The translations under genes and the position numbers were made by a program. From NCBI RefSeq assembly GCF_900078365.1, contig NZ_LT598653.1:1178001-1242000 (forward strand): 64,000 bases of DNA, given 5' to 3'. Source of the stretch: an uncultured Sphingopyxis sp. (GTDB lineage: Bacteria; Pseudomonadota; Alphaproteobacteria; Sphingomonadales; Sphingomonadaceae). This document shows, one piece after another, positions 50,924-59,165 of the stretch (positions within the stretch are counted from its first letter, which is position 1; the number at the start of each line of letters is the position of its first letter). The notes beneath the pieces were generated by a model. That model saw only the letters and a list, made by a program, of their open reading frames with translations, was not told the origin of the DNA and made no database searches.

Positions 50924-52156
50924 CTATTTATCCACGACCAGACAAGCCTGCCCGTCCTTGCGCAGCGCCGCGCAGAAACTGTCGGCCTCGGCCTTGTTCG
51001 CGAAGCCGCCGGCCTGGAGGCGGGTGAGTTTGCCGCTCTTGACCAGATAGGGCTGGCGCGCCGCGACGGCGGGGTTCTTCTTTTCGAGCGCGGTCCAGAG
51101 TTTGCGCGCATTGCCTTCGACGCCGAAGGCGCCGAGCTGCGCGCGCCACGGGCTGGCGGCGGCGCCGCGGACGGGGGCGGGCGCCGGGGCGGCCTTTGCC
51201 GGTTCGGGTTTCGCGGGTTCCGGTTTCGTCGGTTCGGGCTGGGCGGGCTTTGCCGGTTCGGGCGCGGGCGGCAGCGTGCCGCTCTCGGGCGGCGGCGCGT
51301 AGGTCGTGCCGGGCCGGGCGGTCGCGGCTTCGGCTTCGGCGGTCGCTTCGGCGGCGGCGGCCGCGGCGGCGCTGGCGACGGGCGAGGGCGGCACGGAAAC
51401 GCTGCGGATCGGTTCGGGGACCTTCGGCGCCGGCGCGGGCTGCGGCTTGATCACCGGCGGCGGGGTGTAGCTGGCGCCGGGGGCCGAAGCGGGGAGGCTC
51501 GCGGTCTTGATCGTCGGGGCGGGCGCGGGGGTCGGTGCGGGCGGCGCGGCGGCGCTGACCGCGGCGAGGCGCGCCTGCTGTTCGCTCCGCTCGATGTCGG
51601 GGATCATCGCGAGGCCGCGCTGGCGCTGGTCGAGCGGGATCAGATTGTCGAGCTGGACGAGGCGCGCCGACGCGATGGCGAGCCCGGCGTCGCTCGCGCG
51701 CTTGGTGAGCGCATAGGCGCGCGGCCAGTCCTTCGCCGCGAGGTCGCCGTTGAAGTGGGCGGTGCCGAGGACATATTGGGCGCGTGGTTCGCCGCGTGCC
51801 GCCGAGCGGATGATGAAGGGCATCGCCTCTTCGCGGCGGTTCGCGGTGAAGAGGACGAGGCCGAGATTGTCCTCTGCCTGCAGATGCCCCTGTTTCGCGG
51901 CGCGGCGATACCAGGCTTCGGCCTGCGTCAGATCGGTCGGCACGCCGCGGCCGAGCTTGTACGCTTGGCCGAGGTTGAATTGCGCATCGGCATCGCCGCC
52001 GATCGCGAGCGGGCGCCATTCGGCCACCGCCGCCTGATAATTGCCCGCCTGCCACGCATCGACGCCGTCCTTGACGTCGGCGAGGGCGGGCGCCGCCAGC
52101 ATCGACGCGAGGGCGAGCGGCAGGGCCAGTGAAACGGCGGTGCGGAACGAAGGCAT
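50924..52156 (-). CDS. Exported TPR/Sel1 protein with C-terminal SPOR domain
   Basis: 410 aa. Signal peptide (TAVSLALPLALASMLAAPALA), Sel1-like repeats (WQAGNYQAAVAEWRPLAIGGDADAQFNLGQAYKLGRGVPTDLTQAEAWYRRAAKQG, about 30-190), a Pro/Ala-rich linker with Pro-Glu-Pro and Lys repeats, and a SPOR domain (about 335-410: WRAQLGAFGVEGNARKLWTALEKK). SPOR binds denuded glycan strands at the division septum. Likely a cell-envelope or division factor. ATG 52156 with GGAG is chosen over the longer frame. Divergent from parA. Confidence 0.84.
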   Translation of the reverse strand: MPSFRTAVSLALPLALASMLAAPALADVKDGVDAWQAGNYQAAVAEWRPLAIGGDADAQFNLGQAYKLGRGVPTDLTQAEAWYRRAAKQGHLQAEDNLGLVLFTANRREEAMPFIIRSAARGEPRAQYVLGTAHFNGDLAAKDWPRAYALTKRASDAGLAIASARLVQLDNLIPLDQRQRGLAMIPDIERSEQQARLAAVSAAAPPAPTPAPAPTIKTASLPASAPGASYTPPPVIKPQPAPAPKVPEPIRSVSVPPSPVASAAAAAAAEATAEAEAATARPGTTYAPPPESGTLPPAPEPAKPAQPEPTKPEPAKPEPAKAAPAPAPVRGAAASPWRAQLGAFGVEGNARKLWTALEKKNPAVAARQPYLVKSGKLTRLQAGGFANKAEADSFCAALRKDGQACLVVDK

Positions 52157-52224
52157 CTTATTCTCCAATGACTTGCGCGGCATGACAGCGGCTGCAGTCC
52201 CCGGATGCTTCATAGCGCCAATTG

Positions 52225-52241
52225 GCTAACACCGCGTTAGC
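52225..52241. promoter_or_regulatory. Inverted repeat GCTAAC/GTTAGC
   Basis: Perfect 6-bp arms, 5-base spacer, 69 bases upstream of the divergent SPOR-protein ATG. It has the same pentamer core as the GTTAG array near 1400. Operator role is inferred. Confidence 0.4.
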
Positions 52242-52309
52242 GACAAAATGCGGCGCGCCCGACTTGATCCGTTCTGGGACAAGTTGGTCTTGAGGGATTG
52301 TTTACCATA

Positions 52310-52338
52310 AGCGTGAGGAAGTCGTTCACGCTCTTTTT
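52310..52338 (+). terminator. Intrinsic terminator-like hairpin upstream of parA
   Basis: AGCGTGA and TCACGCT (7 bp, 9-base loop) followed by CTTTTTAT. It faces parA although no plus-strand gene precedes it, so it would end a short leader transcript or attenuate parA. Confidence 0.45.
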
Positions 52339-52413
52339 ATCATCGTTAACCCAATTTTAGCGCCCCGCATGGCATCCCTTCGCCGATTTTTGGATTTCCG
52401 AGGGGGTAACGCA

Positions 52414-53136
52414 GTGCGCGTATTGGCTTTGGCTTCACAGAAAGGCGGGTCGGGCAAGACGACGCTGTCGGGGCACCTCGCGGTGCAGGCGCAGCTTGCC
52501 GGCGCCGGCCCGGTCGTCCTGATCGACATCGACCCGCAGGGCTCGCTCGCCGACTGGTGGAACGAGCGCGAAACCGACCTTCCCGCCTTTGCCCAGACCA
52601 CGGTTGCGCGGCTCGCCTCCGACCTCGAAATCCTGCGCCAGCAGGGTTTCAAGCTGGCGGTCATCGACACGCCGCCGGCGATCACCATGGCGATCCAGAG
52701 CGTGATTTCGGTCGCCGAGCTGATCGTCGTCCCGACGCGCCCCAGCCCGCATGACCTGCGCGCCGTCGGCGCCACCGTCGACCTCTGCGAACGCGCGGGC
52801 AAGCCGCTGGTGTTCGTCGTCAACGCCGCCACCCCGAAGGCGAAGATCACCAGCGAGGCCGCGGTCGCGCTGTCGCAGCACGGCACGGTCGCGCCGGTCA
52901 CGCTGCACCACCGCACCGATTACGCCGCGTCGATGATCGACGGCCGCACGGTGATGGAGGTCGATCCGAACGGCCGCTCGGCCGAGGAAATCCGCCAGCT
53001 GTGGACCTATATGAACGATCGCCTCGAAAAGAATTTCCGCCGCACGATCTTTGCCGCGCCGGTCCCGACGCAGGGCAATTACGGCGCGGTCCGCCCGATG
53101 GGCGGTGGCTTTGGCCGCCGCATCGCCGGTCAGTGA
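52414..53136 (+). CDS. ParA/MinD-family ATPase
   Basis: 240 aa. Deviant Walker A QKGGSGKTTLSGH (9-21), then VVLIDIDPQGSLADWW and DTPPAI, and the switch with VVPTRPSPHDL. GTG 52414 after GAGGGGG is chosen over ATG 52369, which lacks a site. Orphan ParA-type ATPases position cargo (chromosome, chemoreceptors, polar proteins) on the nucleoid or membrane. Its partner is likely the next gene, 14 bases downstream; no ParB or parS-like array was seen. A TTAA-N7-TTAG site (52346-52360) lies between this start and the terminator-like hairpin. Confidence 0.85.
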   Translation: MRVLALASQKGGSGKTTLSGHLAVQAQLAGAGPVVLIDIDPQGSLADWWNERETDLPAFAQTTVARLASDLEILRQQGFKLAVIDTPPAITMAIQSVISVAELIVVPTRPSPHDLRAVGATVDLCERAGKPLVFVVNAATPKAKITSEAAVALSQHGTVAPVTLHHRTDYAASMIDGRTVMEVDPNGRSAEEIRQLWTYMNDRLEKNFRRTIFAAPVPTQGNYGAVRPMGGGFGRRIAGQ

Positions 53137-53150
53137 CGGGAGCGGGAACC

Positions 53151-53831
53151 ATGGGCGAACCGAAACCCCTCGCATCGCTGAGCGCCGGCCTGTTGGCGCG
53201 CAAGGGCGGAGCGCGTCCCGCGATGCGCCGCCAGCCGCTCGGCAGCGGCCCCGCGCCGCTCCATACCGGCGGTTATGACGATCTCGGCTGGAACGACATG
53301 GGTTATGATGTCGATCCCGACCAGTCGGCCGAACCCGCGCGGATGCTCGACCTCAAGCCCTTGCTCACCGGATCGGTGCTGGCGCATAATGTCGAGGCCG
53401 AACATGCGGTCGACGACAGCGCGCATCACGAGCCGGAGGCTGAATTTTCCACCGAATATAACGGATTGAGCGCAGATTATGGCGCCGATCAGTTCGAGGC
53501 CGAAGCGGTCGAAGTCCCCGAAGTCGTCCGCCAGCAGGAATCGCTGATCGAGCGCGTCGCCGCTGTCGCGCGCAAGGTCGAGGCGCGCCCCGCGGCCGCA
53601 CCGAAGAAGGAAAAGGCGCCGCGCGCGCTGCGCGCCCGCGAAAAGGCGGCCTTCACGCTGCGCCTCGACGCCGAACGCCATCTGCGCCTGCGCCTGGCGA
53701 GCGCGGTGACGAACCGTTCGTCGCAGGTGATCCTGACCGATCTGCTCGACGAATATCTGGCGTCGCTGCCCGAAATCGACGCGATGGCGAGCCGCCTGCC
53801 GGCCGCGCGTCCGGCGCGCGTCCGGCGCTGA
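53151..53831 (+). CDS. Probable ParA partner with C-terminal ribbon-helix-helix-like segment
   Basis: 226 aa. Long disordered, charged N-terminal two thirds (His/Asp/Glu-rich, about 60-120) and a basic Lys/Ala linker (PKKEKAPRALRAREKAAF). The C-terminus AAFTLRLDAERHLRLRLASAVTNRSSQVILTDLLDEYLASLPE looks like a ribbon-helix-helix domain able to bind DNA. Family not identified. Cotranscribed with ParA (14-base gap) and the SPOR-TPR lipoprotein (19-base gap). Its N-terminal short basic stretch (KGGARPAMRRQP) could stimulate ParA ATPase, as in known partners. This is inference. Confidence 0.6.
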   Translation: MGEPKPLASLSAGLLARKGGARPAMRRQPLGSGPAPLHTGGYDDLGWNDMGYDVDPDQSAEPARMLDLKPLLTGSVLAHNVEAEHAVDDSAHHEPEAEFSTEYNGLSADYGADQFEAEAVEVPEVVRQQESLIERVAAVARKVEARPAAAPKKEKAPRALRAREKAAFTLRLDAERHLRLRLASAVTNRSSQVILTDLLDEYLASLPEIDAMASRLPAARPARVRR

Positions 53832-53850
53832 AAATATTGGGGGGACTGAC

Positions 53851-55266
53851 ATGAACCGCAATTTGCTGAAGAAGCTGGCCCTTTCGGGCTTCGTCCTCGG
53901 CGTCGCGACCGGATGCAGCGGCATGGGCAAGATGGCCGACGCGCCGTCGCGCGCCGCCGGAGCGCCCGCGCTTGCCGCCAAATCGGCCGACAAGGCGCGC
54001 GCCGCGCTCGAAGCGGGCAAGGCGAGCAAGGCCGTCGGCCTCGCCGAAGCCGCGGTCGCGGGCAGCCCGCGCGACGCGGGCTTTCGTGCGCTGCTGGGTC
54101 AGACTTATCTGGGCGACGGCCGCTTCGTATCGGCAAGCGCGGCGCTGACCGAGGCGATGGAACTGGGCGCGACGGACAGCAACACGATCCTCTCGCTGAC
54201 GTTGTCGGAGATCGCGCAGGGCAAGAATGCCGAGGCGGTGTCGCTGCTGACGCGGCATCGCGACACGGTTCCCGCGTCGGACCTCGGGCTGGCGCTCGCC
54301 TTGGCGGGCGACGCCGAAGGGTCGCTCTATGTGCTGAGCGAAGCCGCGCGCGCCGAAGGCGCCGACGCGCGGACGCGGCAGAATTTCGCGCTCGCGCTCG
54401 CGCTGTCGGGCCGTTGGGCGCAGGCACGGATCGTCGCGTCGCAGGATCTGTCGCTCGACAAGCTCGAAGGCCGGATGGCCGAATGGTCGAAGCTCGCCGA
54501 ACAGCCGAACGCGCAGGTGCGCGTCGCAAGCCTGATCGGCACCGAAGCGCAGGCGGATGCAGGGATGCCCGTTCGCCTCGCGCTCAGCAATTTCGCCGAT
54601 ACGCAGATGGCTTCGGCCGAGCCGGTGAGCGAGCCGCCGGTCCAGCTCGCGAGCGCCGATCCGGCGCCGGTCGCCGACTATGCGCCGCCGCCGCCGGTGC
54701 TCGCCCCGGTGCTCGCTGACGCGGGCGGCGCGATCCGCAGCGTCGAATTGCCGATGCCGGTGCGCGGCGAGGACGGCATCGTGCCGGTCACCGAATTGCC
54801 GCAGCCGCAGCCGGCGGGCGAGCTGATCCTCGCCGAAACCGCGCCCTATCGCGCCGCGCCGCGCGCCCAGGGCGAGGGACGCATCCGGCCCGCGCAGCAG
54901 CAGGCGCTCGAACTCGCGACGGTGCTGATCCCCAAGGCGATGGGTTTCGATGCGAAAAATCCCGATGGCTGGGCGGTGCAGCTCGGCGCCTATGACAGCC
55001 TGGCGATCGCCAAGGAGAAATGGGGCACGCTCAAGAAGCGCAATGGCATGCTCGGGAATTTCCCGGCGTCGAGCCACGCGGCGACGGTGAAGGGCCGCAC
55101 TTACTATCGCCTGACGGTCAACGGCCTCGCGACGCGCGCCGACGCGACGAGCCTGTGCAATCGGCTGAAGGCGCAGGGCCAGGCCTGCTTCATCCGCGCG
55201 ATGGAGGGCGGCGAGACGATTCAGTGGGCGGCGAAGGCCGGTTCGATGCGGCTCGCGTCGCGCTGA
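53851..55266 (+). CDS. Lipoprotein with TPR and SPOR domains
   Basis: 471 aa. Lipobox GVATGC at residues 17-22 marks an outer-membrane lipoprotein. TPR repeats (AKSADKARAALEAGKASKAVGLAEAAVAG..., about 45-240), a long Pro/Ala-rich linker, and a SPOR domain (about 370-450: GWAVQLGAYDSLAIAKEKWGTLKKR). Two SPOR proteins flank this parA unit on opposite sides. Likely acts at the division septum or cell pole. Third gene of the parA operon. Confidence 0.83.
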   Translation: MNRNLLKKLALSGFVLGVATGCSGMGKMADAPSRAAGAPALAAKSADKARAALEAGKASKAVGLAEAAVAGSPRDAGFRALLGQTYLGDGRFVSASAALTEAMELGATDSNTILSLTLSEIAQGKNAEAVSLLTRHRDTVPASDLGLALALAGDAEGSLYVLSEAARAEGADARTRQNFALALALSGRWAQARIVASQDLSLDKLEGRMAEWSKLAEQPNAQVRVASLIGTEAQADAGMPVRLALSNFADTQMASAEPVSEPPVQLASADPAPVADYAPPPPVLAPVLADAGGAIRSVELPMPVRGEDGIVPVTELPQPQPAGELILAETAPYRAAPRAQGEGRIRPAQQQALELATVLIPKAMGFDAKNPDGWAVQLGAYDSLAIAKEKWGTLKKRNGMLGNFPASSHAATVKGRTYYRLTVNGLATRADATSLCNRLKAQGQACFIRAMEGGETIQWAAKAGSMRLASR

Positions 55267-55383
55267 ACGCGATTTTTTGAAGGAATAAGGGGGGAGGGGC
55301 GTGGCCGCGAGGCCGCGCCTCTCTGTTTTTGGATGGTGTCGGAGGCCGGTTGCGGTCATTCGCAAAAATGCCATAATGCCTGA

Positions 55384-55917
55384 ATGAAACGACTAGTTTG
55401 CATTGCTCTGCTGACCCTCGGCTATAATTCGTCAGCGAGTGCTGAGCCGGAAGGTGTCCAATCCATGATTGCGCCATCCGCACAGGTATCTTCCTCGCCA
55501 AGTGCGGAGAAATTGGCTCTGATACATAGGTTTATGAAGTCATCCGGCCTTCAAGACCGGATCGATTCGGGGCGCTTCTTAGAAAGATATGCTTTCAATC
55601 CTGAGCTGGGATGGACGCAAGGAACAGAAAATGCTCACCGGAACAACACGCTGATCGAGCAATGGACAGGTCCTATGGACGCTCTGAAATCGGTCTACGA
55701 GGAATATCGACCGCAATATCAGGAAGCATATGAGGATCATATCAACTGGGAGTTTACCGAAGAAGAATTGCGTGGAATCGTTAGCTTTTTAGATTCGCCT
55801 CTCGGTAAGCACTATCTTGATGGATCATGGCGGATGGAGGCTTACACCGGCACCAATATGGAAGAGACGGAGGAGATGCTCGTGACGAAGGCGATCGAAC
55901 TCTATCGGACTCGATAA
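55384..55917 (+). CDS. Secreted DUF2059-like protein, AT-richer than neighbours
   Basis: 177 aa with signal peptide (LVCIALLTLGYNSSASA). The C-terminal half, WEFTEEELRGIVSFLDSPLGKHYLDGSWRMEAYTG, resembles DUF2059 (small helical periplasmic domain). Codons such as AAT, TAT and AAA are used more than in the flanking genes, and overall GC is visibly lower, which suggests recent acquisition or relaxed codon use. No operon partner; terminator-like repeat follows. Function unknown. Confidence 0.6.
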   Translation: MKRLVCIALLTLGYNSSASAEPEGVQSMIAPSAQVSSSPSAEKLALIHRFMKSSGLQDRIDSGRFLERYAFNPELGWTQGTENAHRNNTLIEQWTGPMDALKSVYEEYRPQYQEAYEDHINWEFTEEELRGIVSFLDSPLGKHYLDGSWRMEAYTGTNMEETEEMLVTKAIELYRTR

Positions 55918-55959
55918 GACATTTCGTCCGCTTTCGGCCGGAAGCTGCCTATAAATCAT

Positions 55960-56052
55960 CGTCACCCCGGACTTGATCCGGGGTCCCGCTTGAGGTCGCG
56001 AGCCAACGCGTCAGAAGGAAAAGCGGGATCCCGGGTCAAGCCCGGGATGACG
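55960..56052. repeat. Palindromic repeat (CGTCACCCCGGACTTGATCC family)
   Basis: Arms CGTCACCCCGGACTTGATCC and GGGTCAAGCCCGGGATGACG, the right one a diverged variant, with a GAGGTCGCGAGCC loop region. Between convergent DUF2059-like and dihydroorotase genes. Confidence 0.85.
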
Positions 56053-56126
56053 AAGACTGGAAGCAACCGGTAGTCGCTATTCCCTTACGAATGTTGGAGA
56101 CGTCCGCTCTCCACCCCAACGCCGCC

Positions 56127-57350
56127 CTAGCGTATCCGCACGCCGCCCTTCCACATCATCGTCGCGCGGCCCTGCACCGGCATGCCGTCGAAGGGGGTGT
56201 TGCCCGCCCAGGCGGCCATTTTCTTCGCGTCGACCTGCCACGGCGTGTCGGGATCGACGAGGATGAGGTCGGCTTCCTGTCCCACCGCGAGGCTGCCGGC
56301 GTCGACGCCGAGCAGGCAGGCGGGGGTCTTCGCGAGCAGTTCGAACAGGCGGCCGGGCGAGACATGGCCGTCGCGGACGAGGCCGAGGCCGAGCGCGAGC
56401 AAAGTTTCGGCGCCCGCCATGCCGGGCAAAGCCTCGGCGAAGGGCAGGCGCTTGTCCTCGGGGCCGCGCGGGTCGTGGCCCGACGACAATATATCGATCG
56501 TGCCGTCCTTAATCGCGGCGAGGCAGGCGTGGCGGTCGTCCTCCGAACGGAGCGGTGGTGACAGGCGCGCGAAGGTGCGGAAATCACCGATCGCGGTGTC
56601 CGAGAGCAGCAGATGCGCGGGGGTGATGCCGCAAAGCACGGGCAGCCCCTTCGCCTTGGCTTCGCGAACAAGCGCGAGCCCGCGCGCGGTCGTGACCTGG
56701 CGGAAATGCACTGGCGCGCCGGTTTCTTCGACGAGCGCGAGATCGCGCGCGATCGCGATTCCCTCGGCAATGGCGGGGGCGGAGGCGAGGCCGAGCCGCG
56801 TCGCCATCTCGCCGTCGGTTGCGACCGCGCCGGCGGTGAGGCCTTCGTCCTCGGCATGGATGATCGTGACGAGGCCGAGCGAGGCGGCGTAGGACAGCAC
56901 GCGGCGCATCACGCCGCTGTCGGCGATGCGGCCGCGGCCGGTGGCGATGGCGCGCGCGCCCGCCTGTTTCATCAGGCCGATCTCGGCGAGTTCCTTGCCC
57001 GCAAGGCCTTTCGTGGCGGCGGCGAGCGGGTGGACCCAGAGGTCGGGCTTGCCGCCCTTCGCGGCCCGCTCGACTAGCCCGGCGCCGTCGAGCGGGCCGC
57101 TGTCGGGCATCAGCGCGGCGCGCGTGATGCCGCCGAAGTGAAAGGCGGGTTTGTCGGTCGCGAAGACGCCGAGGTCGACGATGCCGGGGGCGAGCCATTG
57201 GCCCTTCGCATCGACGGTCTCGGTTCCGTCGGGGATTTGGATCGGATCGAGTGCGGCAATGCGGCCATCGACCGCGAGCAGGCTGCCAGGACGCGGCGTG
57301 TCGCTATCGATCAGCTGCGCATTGACGATATGGAGCGGCCTCAGTTCCAT
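56127..57350 (-). CDS. Dihydroorotase-like protein lacking metal ligands (PyrC' type)
   Basis: 407 aa amidohydrolase fold: VDAKGQWLAPGIVDLGVF (about 46-63), HAEDEGLTAGAVA, TPAHLLLSD and SSGHDPRGPEDKRLPFAEA. In active dihydroorotase the first block reads DxHxHxRxP; here the two His are replaced (Gly61-Val-Phe63), and the late metal Asp region is altered. It therefore probably has no dihydroorotase activity, like the PyrC' that holds PyrB in its hexameric complex. It overlaps pyrB by 10 bases. A catalytic PyrC must be elsewhere. Confidence 0.86.
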   Translation of the reverse strand: MELRPLHIVNAQLIDSDTPRPGSLLAVDGRIAALDPIQIPDGTETVDAKGQWLAPGIVDLGVFATDKPAFHFGGITRAALMPDSGPLDGAGLVERAAKGGKPDLWVHPLAAATKGLAGKELAEIGLMKQAGARAIATGRGRIADSGVMRRVLSYAASLGLVTIIHAEDEGLTAGAVATDGEMATRLGLASAPAIAEGIAIARDLALVEETGAPVHFRQVTTARGLALVREAKAKGLPVLCGITPAHLLLSDTAIGDFRTFARLSPPLRSEDDRHACLAAIKDGTIDILSSGHDPRGPEDKRLPFAEALPGMAGAETLLALGLGLVRDGHVSPGRLFELLAKTPACLLGVDAGSLAVGQEADLILVDPDTPWQVDAKKMAAWAGNTPFDGMPVQGRATMMWKGGVRIR

Positions 57351-58336
57351 CCCGCGACCCCCCGTTTGCGGCGCGTCAATATGTCGAGGCAGGCCATGCG
57401 CACCGCGACGCCCATCTCGACCTGTTCGGTGATCGTCGATCGCGCGGGATCGTCGGCGATGCTGCTGTCGATCTCGACCCCGCGGTTCATCGGGCCGGGG
57501 TGCATGACGATGGCATCGGGTTTCGCCATTTCGAGCCGCTTGGGCGTCAGGCCGTAAAGCGCGTGATATTCGCGCGCCGAGGGCAGGTAGGCGCCGTCCA
57601 TGCGCTCGTTCTGGAGGCGGAGCATCATCACGACATCGGCGTCCCTGATACCCTCGTCCATGTCTGTGAAGCTGGTGACGTGCATCCGCTCCATCGCGGG
57701 CGGGGTGAGCGTCGGCGGCGCGACGACGCGCACCTCGTTGCCGAGCAGCGTCAGCGCGAGGATGTTCGAGCGCGCGACGCGGCTGTGGAGGACGTCGCCG
57801 CAGATCGCAATGGTGAGCCCCTCGACACGGCCGAGGCGGCGGCGGATGGTGAGCGCGTCGAGCAAGGCCTGCGTCGGATGCTCGTGGCGGCCATCGCCGG
57901 CGTTGAGGACGGGGCAGTCGACCTTGTCGGCGATGAGCTGGACCGCGCCCGACGCGGCGTGGCGGATGACGATCGCGTCGGCGCGCATCGCGTTCAGCGT
58001 CATCGCGGTGTCGATCAGCGTCTCGCCCTTCTTCACGCTCGACTGCGCGGCGTGCATGTTGACGACATCGGCGCCGAGGCGCTTGCCCGCGATCTCGAAC
58101 GACAGCAATGTGCGGGTGGAATTCTCGAAAAAGGCGTTGATGATCGTCAGGCCCGCGAGCCGGTCGTCATGCTTCGCGGCGCCGCTGCGATTGAGTTCGA
58201 CCCACTCTTCGGCGGCGTCGAGGACGTAGGAAATCTCCCACGGAGTGAGCGGGGCGATGCCGGTGAGGTGGCGATGGCGAAACGCATCGCCGCCGGGCGG
58301 ATAGTCGCTGGCGGGTCGGATGGTGGAGCTTGTCAT
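57341..58336 (-). CDS. pyrB: Aspartate carbamoyltransferase
   Basis: 331 aa. Carbamoyl-phosphate site FFENSTRTLLSFEIAGKRLGA (STRT), then HAAQSSVKKGETLIDT, ADAIVIRHAASGA, HPTQALLDALTI and ICGDVLHSRVARSN. Catalyses the first specific step of pyrimidine synthesis. ATG 58336 (MTSSTIRP) has no visible Shine-Dalgarno. The 3' end overlaps the PyrC'-type gene, giving a coupled pair typical of PyrB requiring the inactive dihydroorotase. Confidence 0.95.
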   Translation of the reverse strand: MTSSTIRPASDYPPGGDAFRHRHLTGIAPLTPWEISYVLDAAEEWVELNRSGAAKHDDRLAGLTIINAFFENSTRTLLSFEIAGKRLGADVVNMHAAQSSVKKGETLIDTAMTLNAMRADAIVIRHAASGAVQLIADKVDCPVLNAGDGRHEHPTQALLDALTIRRRLGRVEGLTIAICGDVLHSRVARSNILALTLLGNEVRVVAPPTLTPPAMERMHVTSFTDMDEGIRDADVVMMLRLQNERMDGAYLPSAREYHALYGLTPKRLEMAKPDAIVMHPGPMNRGVEIDSSIADDPARSTITEQVEMGVAVRMACLDILTRRKRGVAGWN

Positions 58337-58380
58337 TAAAGGGGAGCGTTTAGGTGGGCGGGACGAGTCTGGCAAGGAAA

Positions 58381-58516
58381 GATCCTCCCTGTGGCGAAGC
58401 CATGGGGAGGTGGCAGCGCGAAGCGCTGACGGAGGGGCAATGACGCGGCGTTGCGGCCCCTCCACCACGCCCTTCGGGCGCGGTCCCCCTCCCCACCGCT
58501 TCGCGGCAGGGAGGAT
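58381..58516. repeat. Palindromic repeat (GATCCTCCCT family)
   Basis: GATCCTCCCTGTGGCGAAGCCATGGGGAGGTGGC at the left pairs imperfectly with GGTCCCCCTCCCCACCGCTTCGCGGCAGGGAGGATT. Its right edge touches the ruvX stop codon (TAA, 58516-58518 on the plus strand). Relatives are at 18607 and 62434. Confidence 0.85.
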
Positions 58517-58974
58517 TATCTGGTCATCGCGTCGATCGCGCCCTGCAGGATGAACGCCGCGGCGGCGCTGTCGACGCGTGTCGCGCGCTTGGCGCGGCTG
58601 ACGTCGGCGGCGATCATCGCGCGCTCGACCGCGGCGGTCGACCAGCGCTCGTCCCAGAGCAGCAGCGGAAGACCGAGCGGCGCGAGGTTGCGCGCGAAGG
58701 CGCGGGTGCTTTGCGTGCGCGGGCTGTCGCTGCCGTCCATGTTGAGCGGCAGGCCGACGACGAGGCCGGCGATATTGTGCTGGGCGACGAGGGCCTTGAG
58801 GGCTTCGAGATCGAGCGCGAATTTCTTGCGGATGATCGTCTTGTCGGGGGTCGCGAAGCTCCAGTTCGCATCGCAGAAGGCGACGCCGATGGTTTTCGTG
58901 CCGACGTCGAGGCTCATGAGACGGCCGCCGACCGGCAGCGCGGCGGCGAAGTCGGGGGCGGCGGTGGTGATCAT
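58516..58974 (-). CDS. ruvX: Putative Holliday junction resolvase / pre-16S rRNA nuclease
   Basis: 152 aa YqgF/RuvX protein with RNase H fold: LMSLDVGTKTIGVAFCD, LVVGLPLNMDGSDSPRTQ, LLLWDERWSTAAVERAM, and VDSAAAAFILQGAID with the last catalytic Asp. Best supported role is 5'-end processing of 16S rRNA; recombination roles are debated. ATG 58974 with AGAGAGG is chosen over the longer frame. The gene stops at a palindromic repeat. Confidence 0.9.
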   Translation of the reverse strand: MITTAAPDFAAALPVGGRLMSLDVGTKTIGVAFCDANWSFATPDKTIIRKKFALDLEALKALVAQHNIAGLVVGLPLNMDGSDSPRTQSTRAFARNLAPLGLPLLLWDERWSTAAVERAMIAADVSRAKRATRVDSAAAAFILQGAIDAMTR

Positions 58975-59027
58975 CACGGCCTCTCTAGAACATGATCGCC
59001 TTTGAATGAAAGACATCACCACCGTTC

Positions 59028-59105
59028 CGTCATCCCGGCGAAGGCCGGGATCTCGCCGGTGTGTCAGGATGCCAGGGTGAGATCCCGGCCTTCGCCGGGA
59101 TGACG
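59028..59105. repeat. Palindromic repeat (CGTCATCCCGGCGAAGGCCG family)
   Basis: Arms CGTCATCCCGGCGAAGGCCGGGATCTC and GAGATCCCGGCCTTCGCCGGGATGACG as in the copy at 50803, loop GCCGGTGTGTCAGGATGCCAGG. Directly followed by half of another repeat family (59135-59165). Confidence 0.9.
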
Positions 59106-59134
59106 ATTCAAGCAGGGAAGCGAGCGGCTTAAAA

Positions 59135-59165
59135 AGCGGGACCCCGGATCAAGTCCGGGGTGACG
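59135..59165. repeat. Half repeat forming the end of the DUF3089 gene
   Basis: AAGCGGGACCCCGGATCAAGTCCGGGGTGACG, a single arm of the CGTCACCCCGGACTTGATCC family. On the minus strand its CACCCCGGACTTGA supplies the last codons and TGA stop of the DUF3089 gene. Confidence 0.7.
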
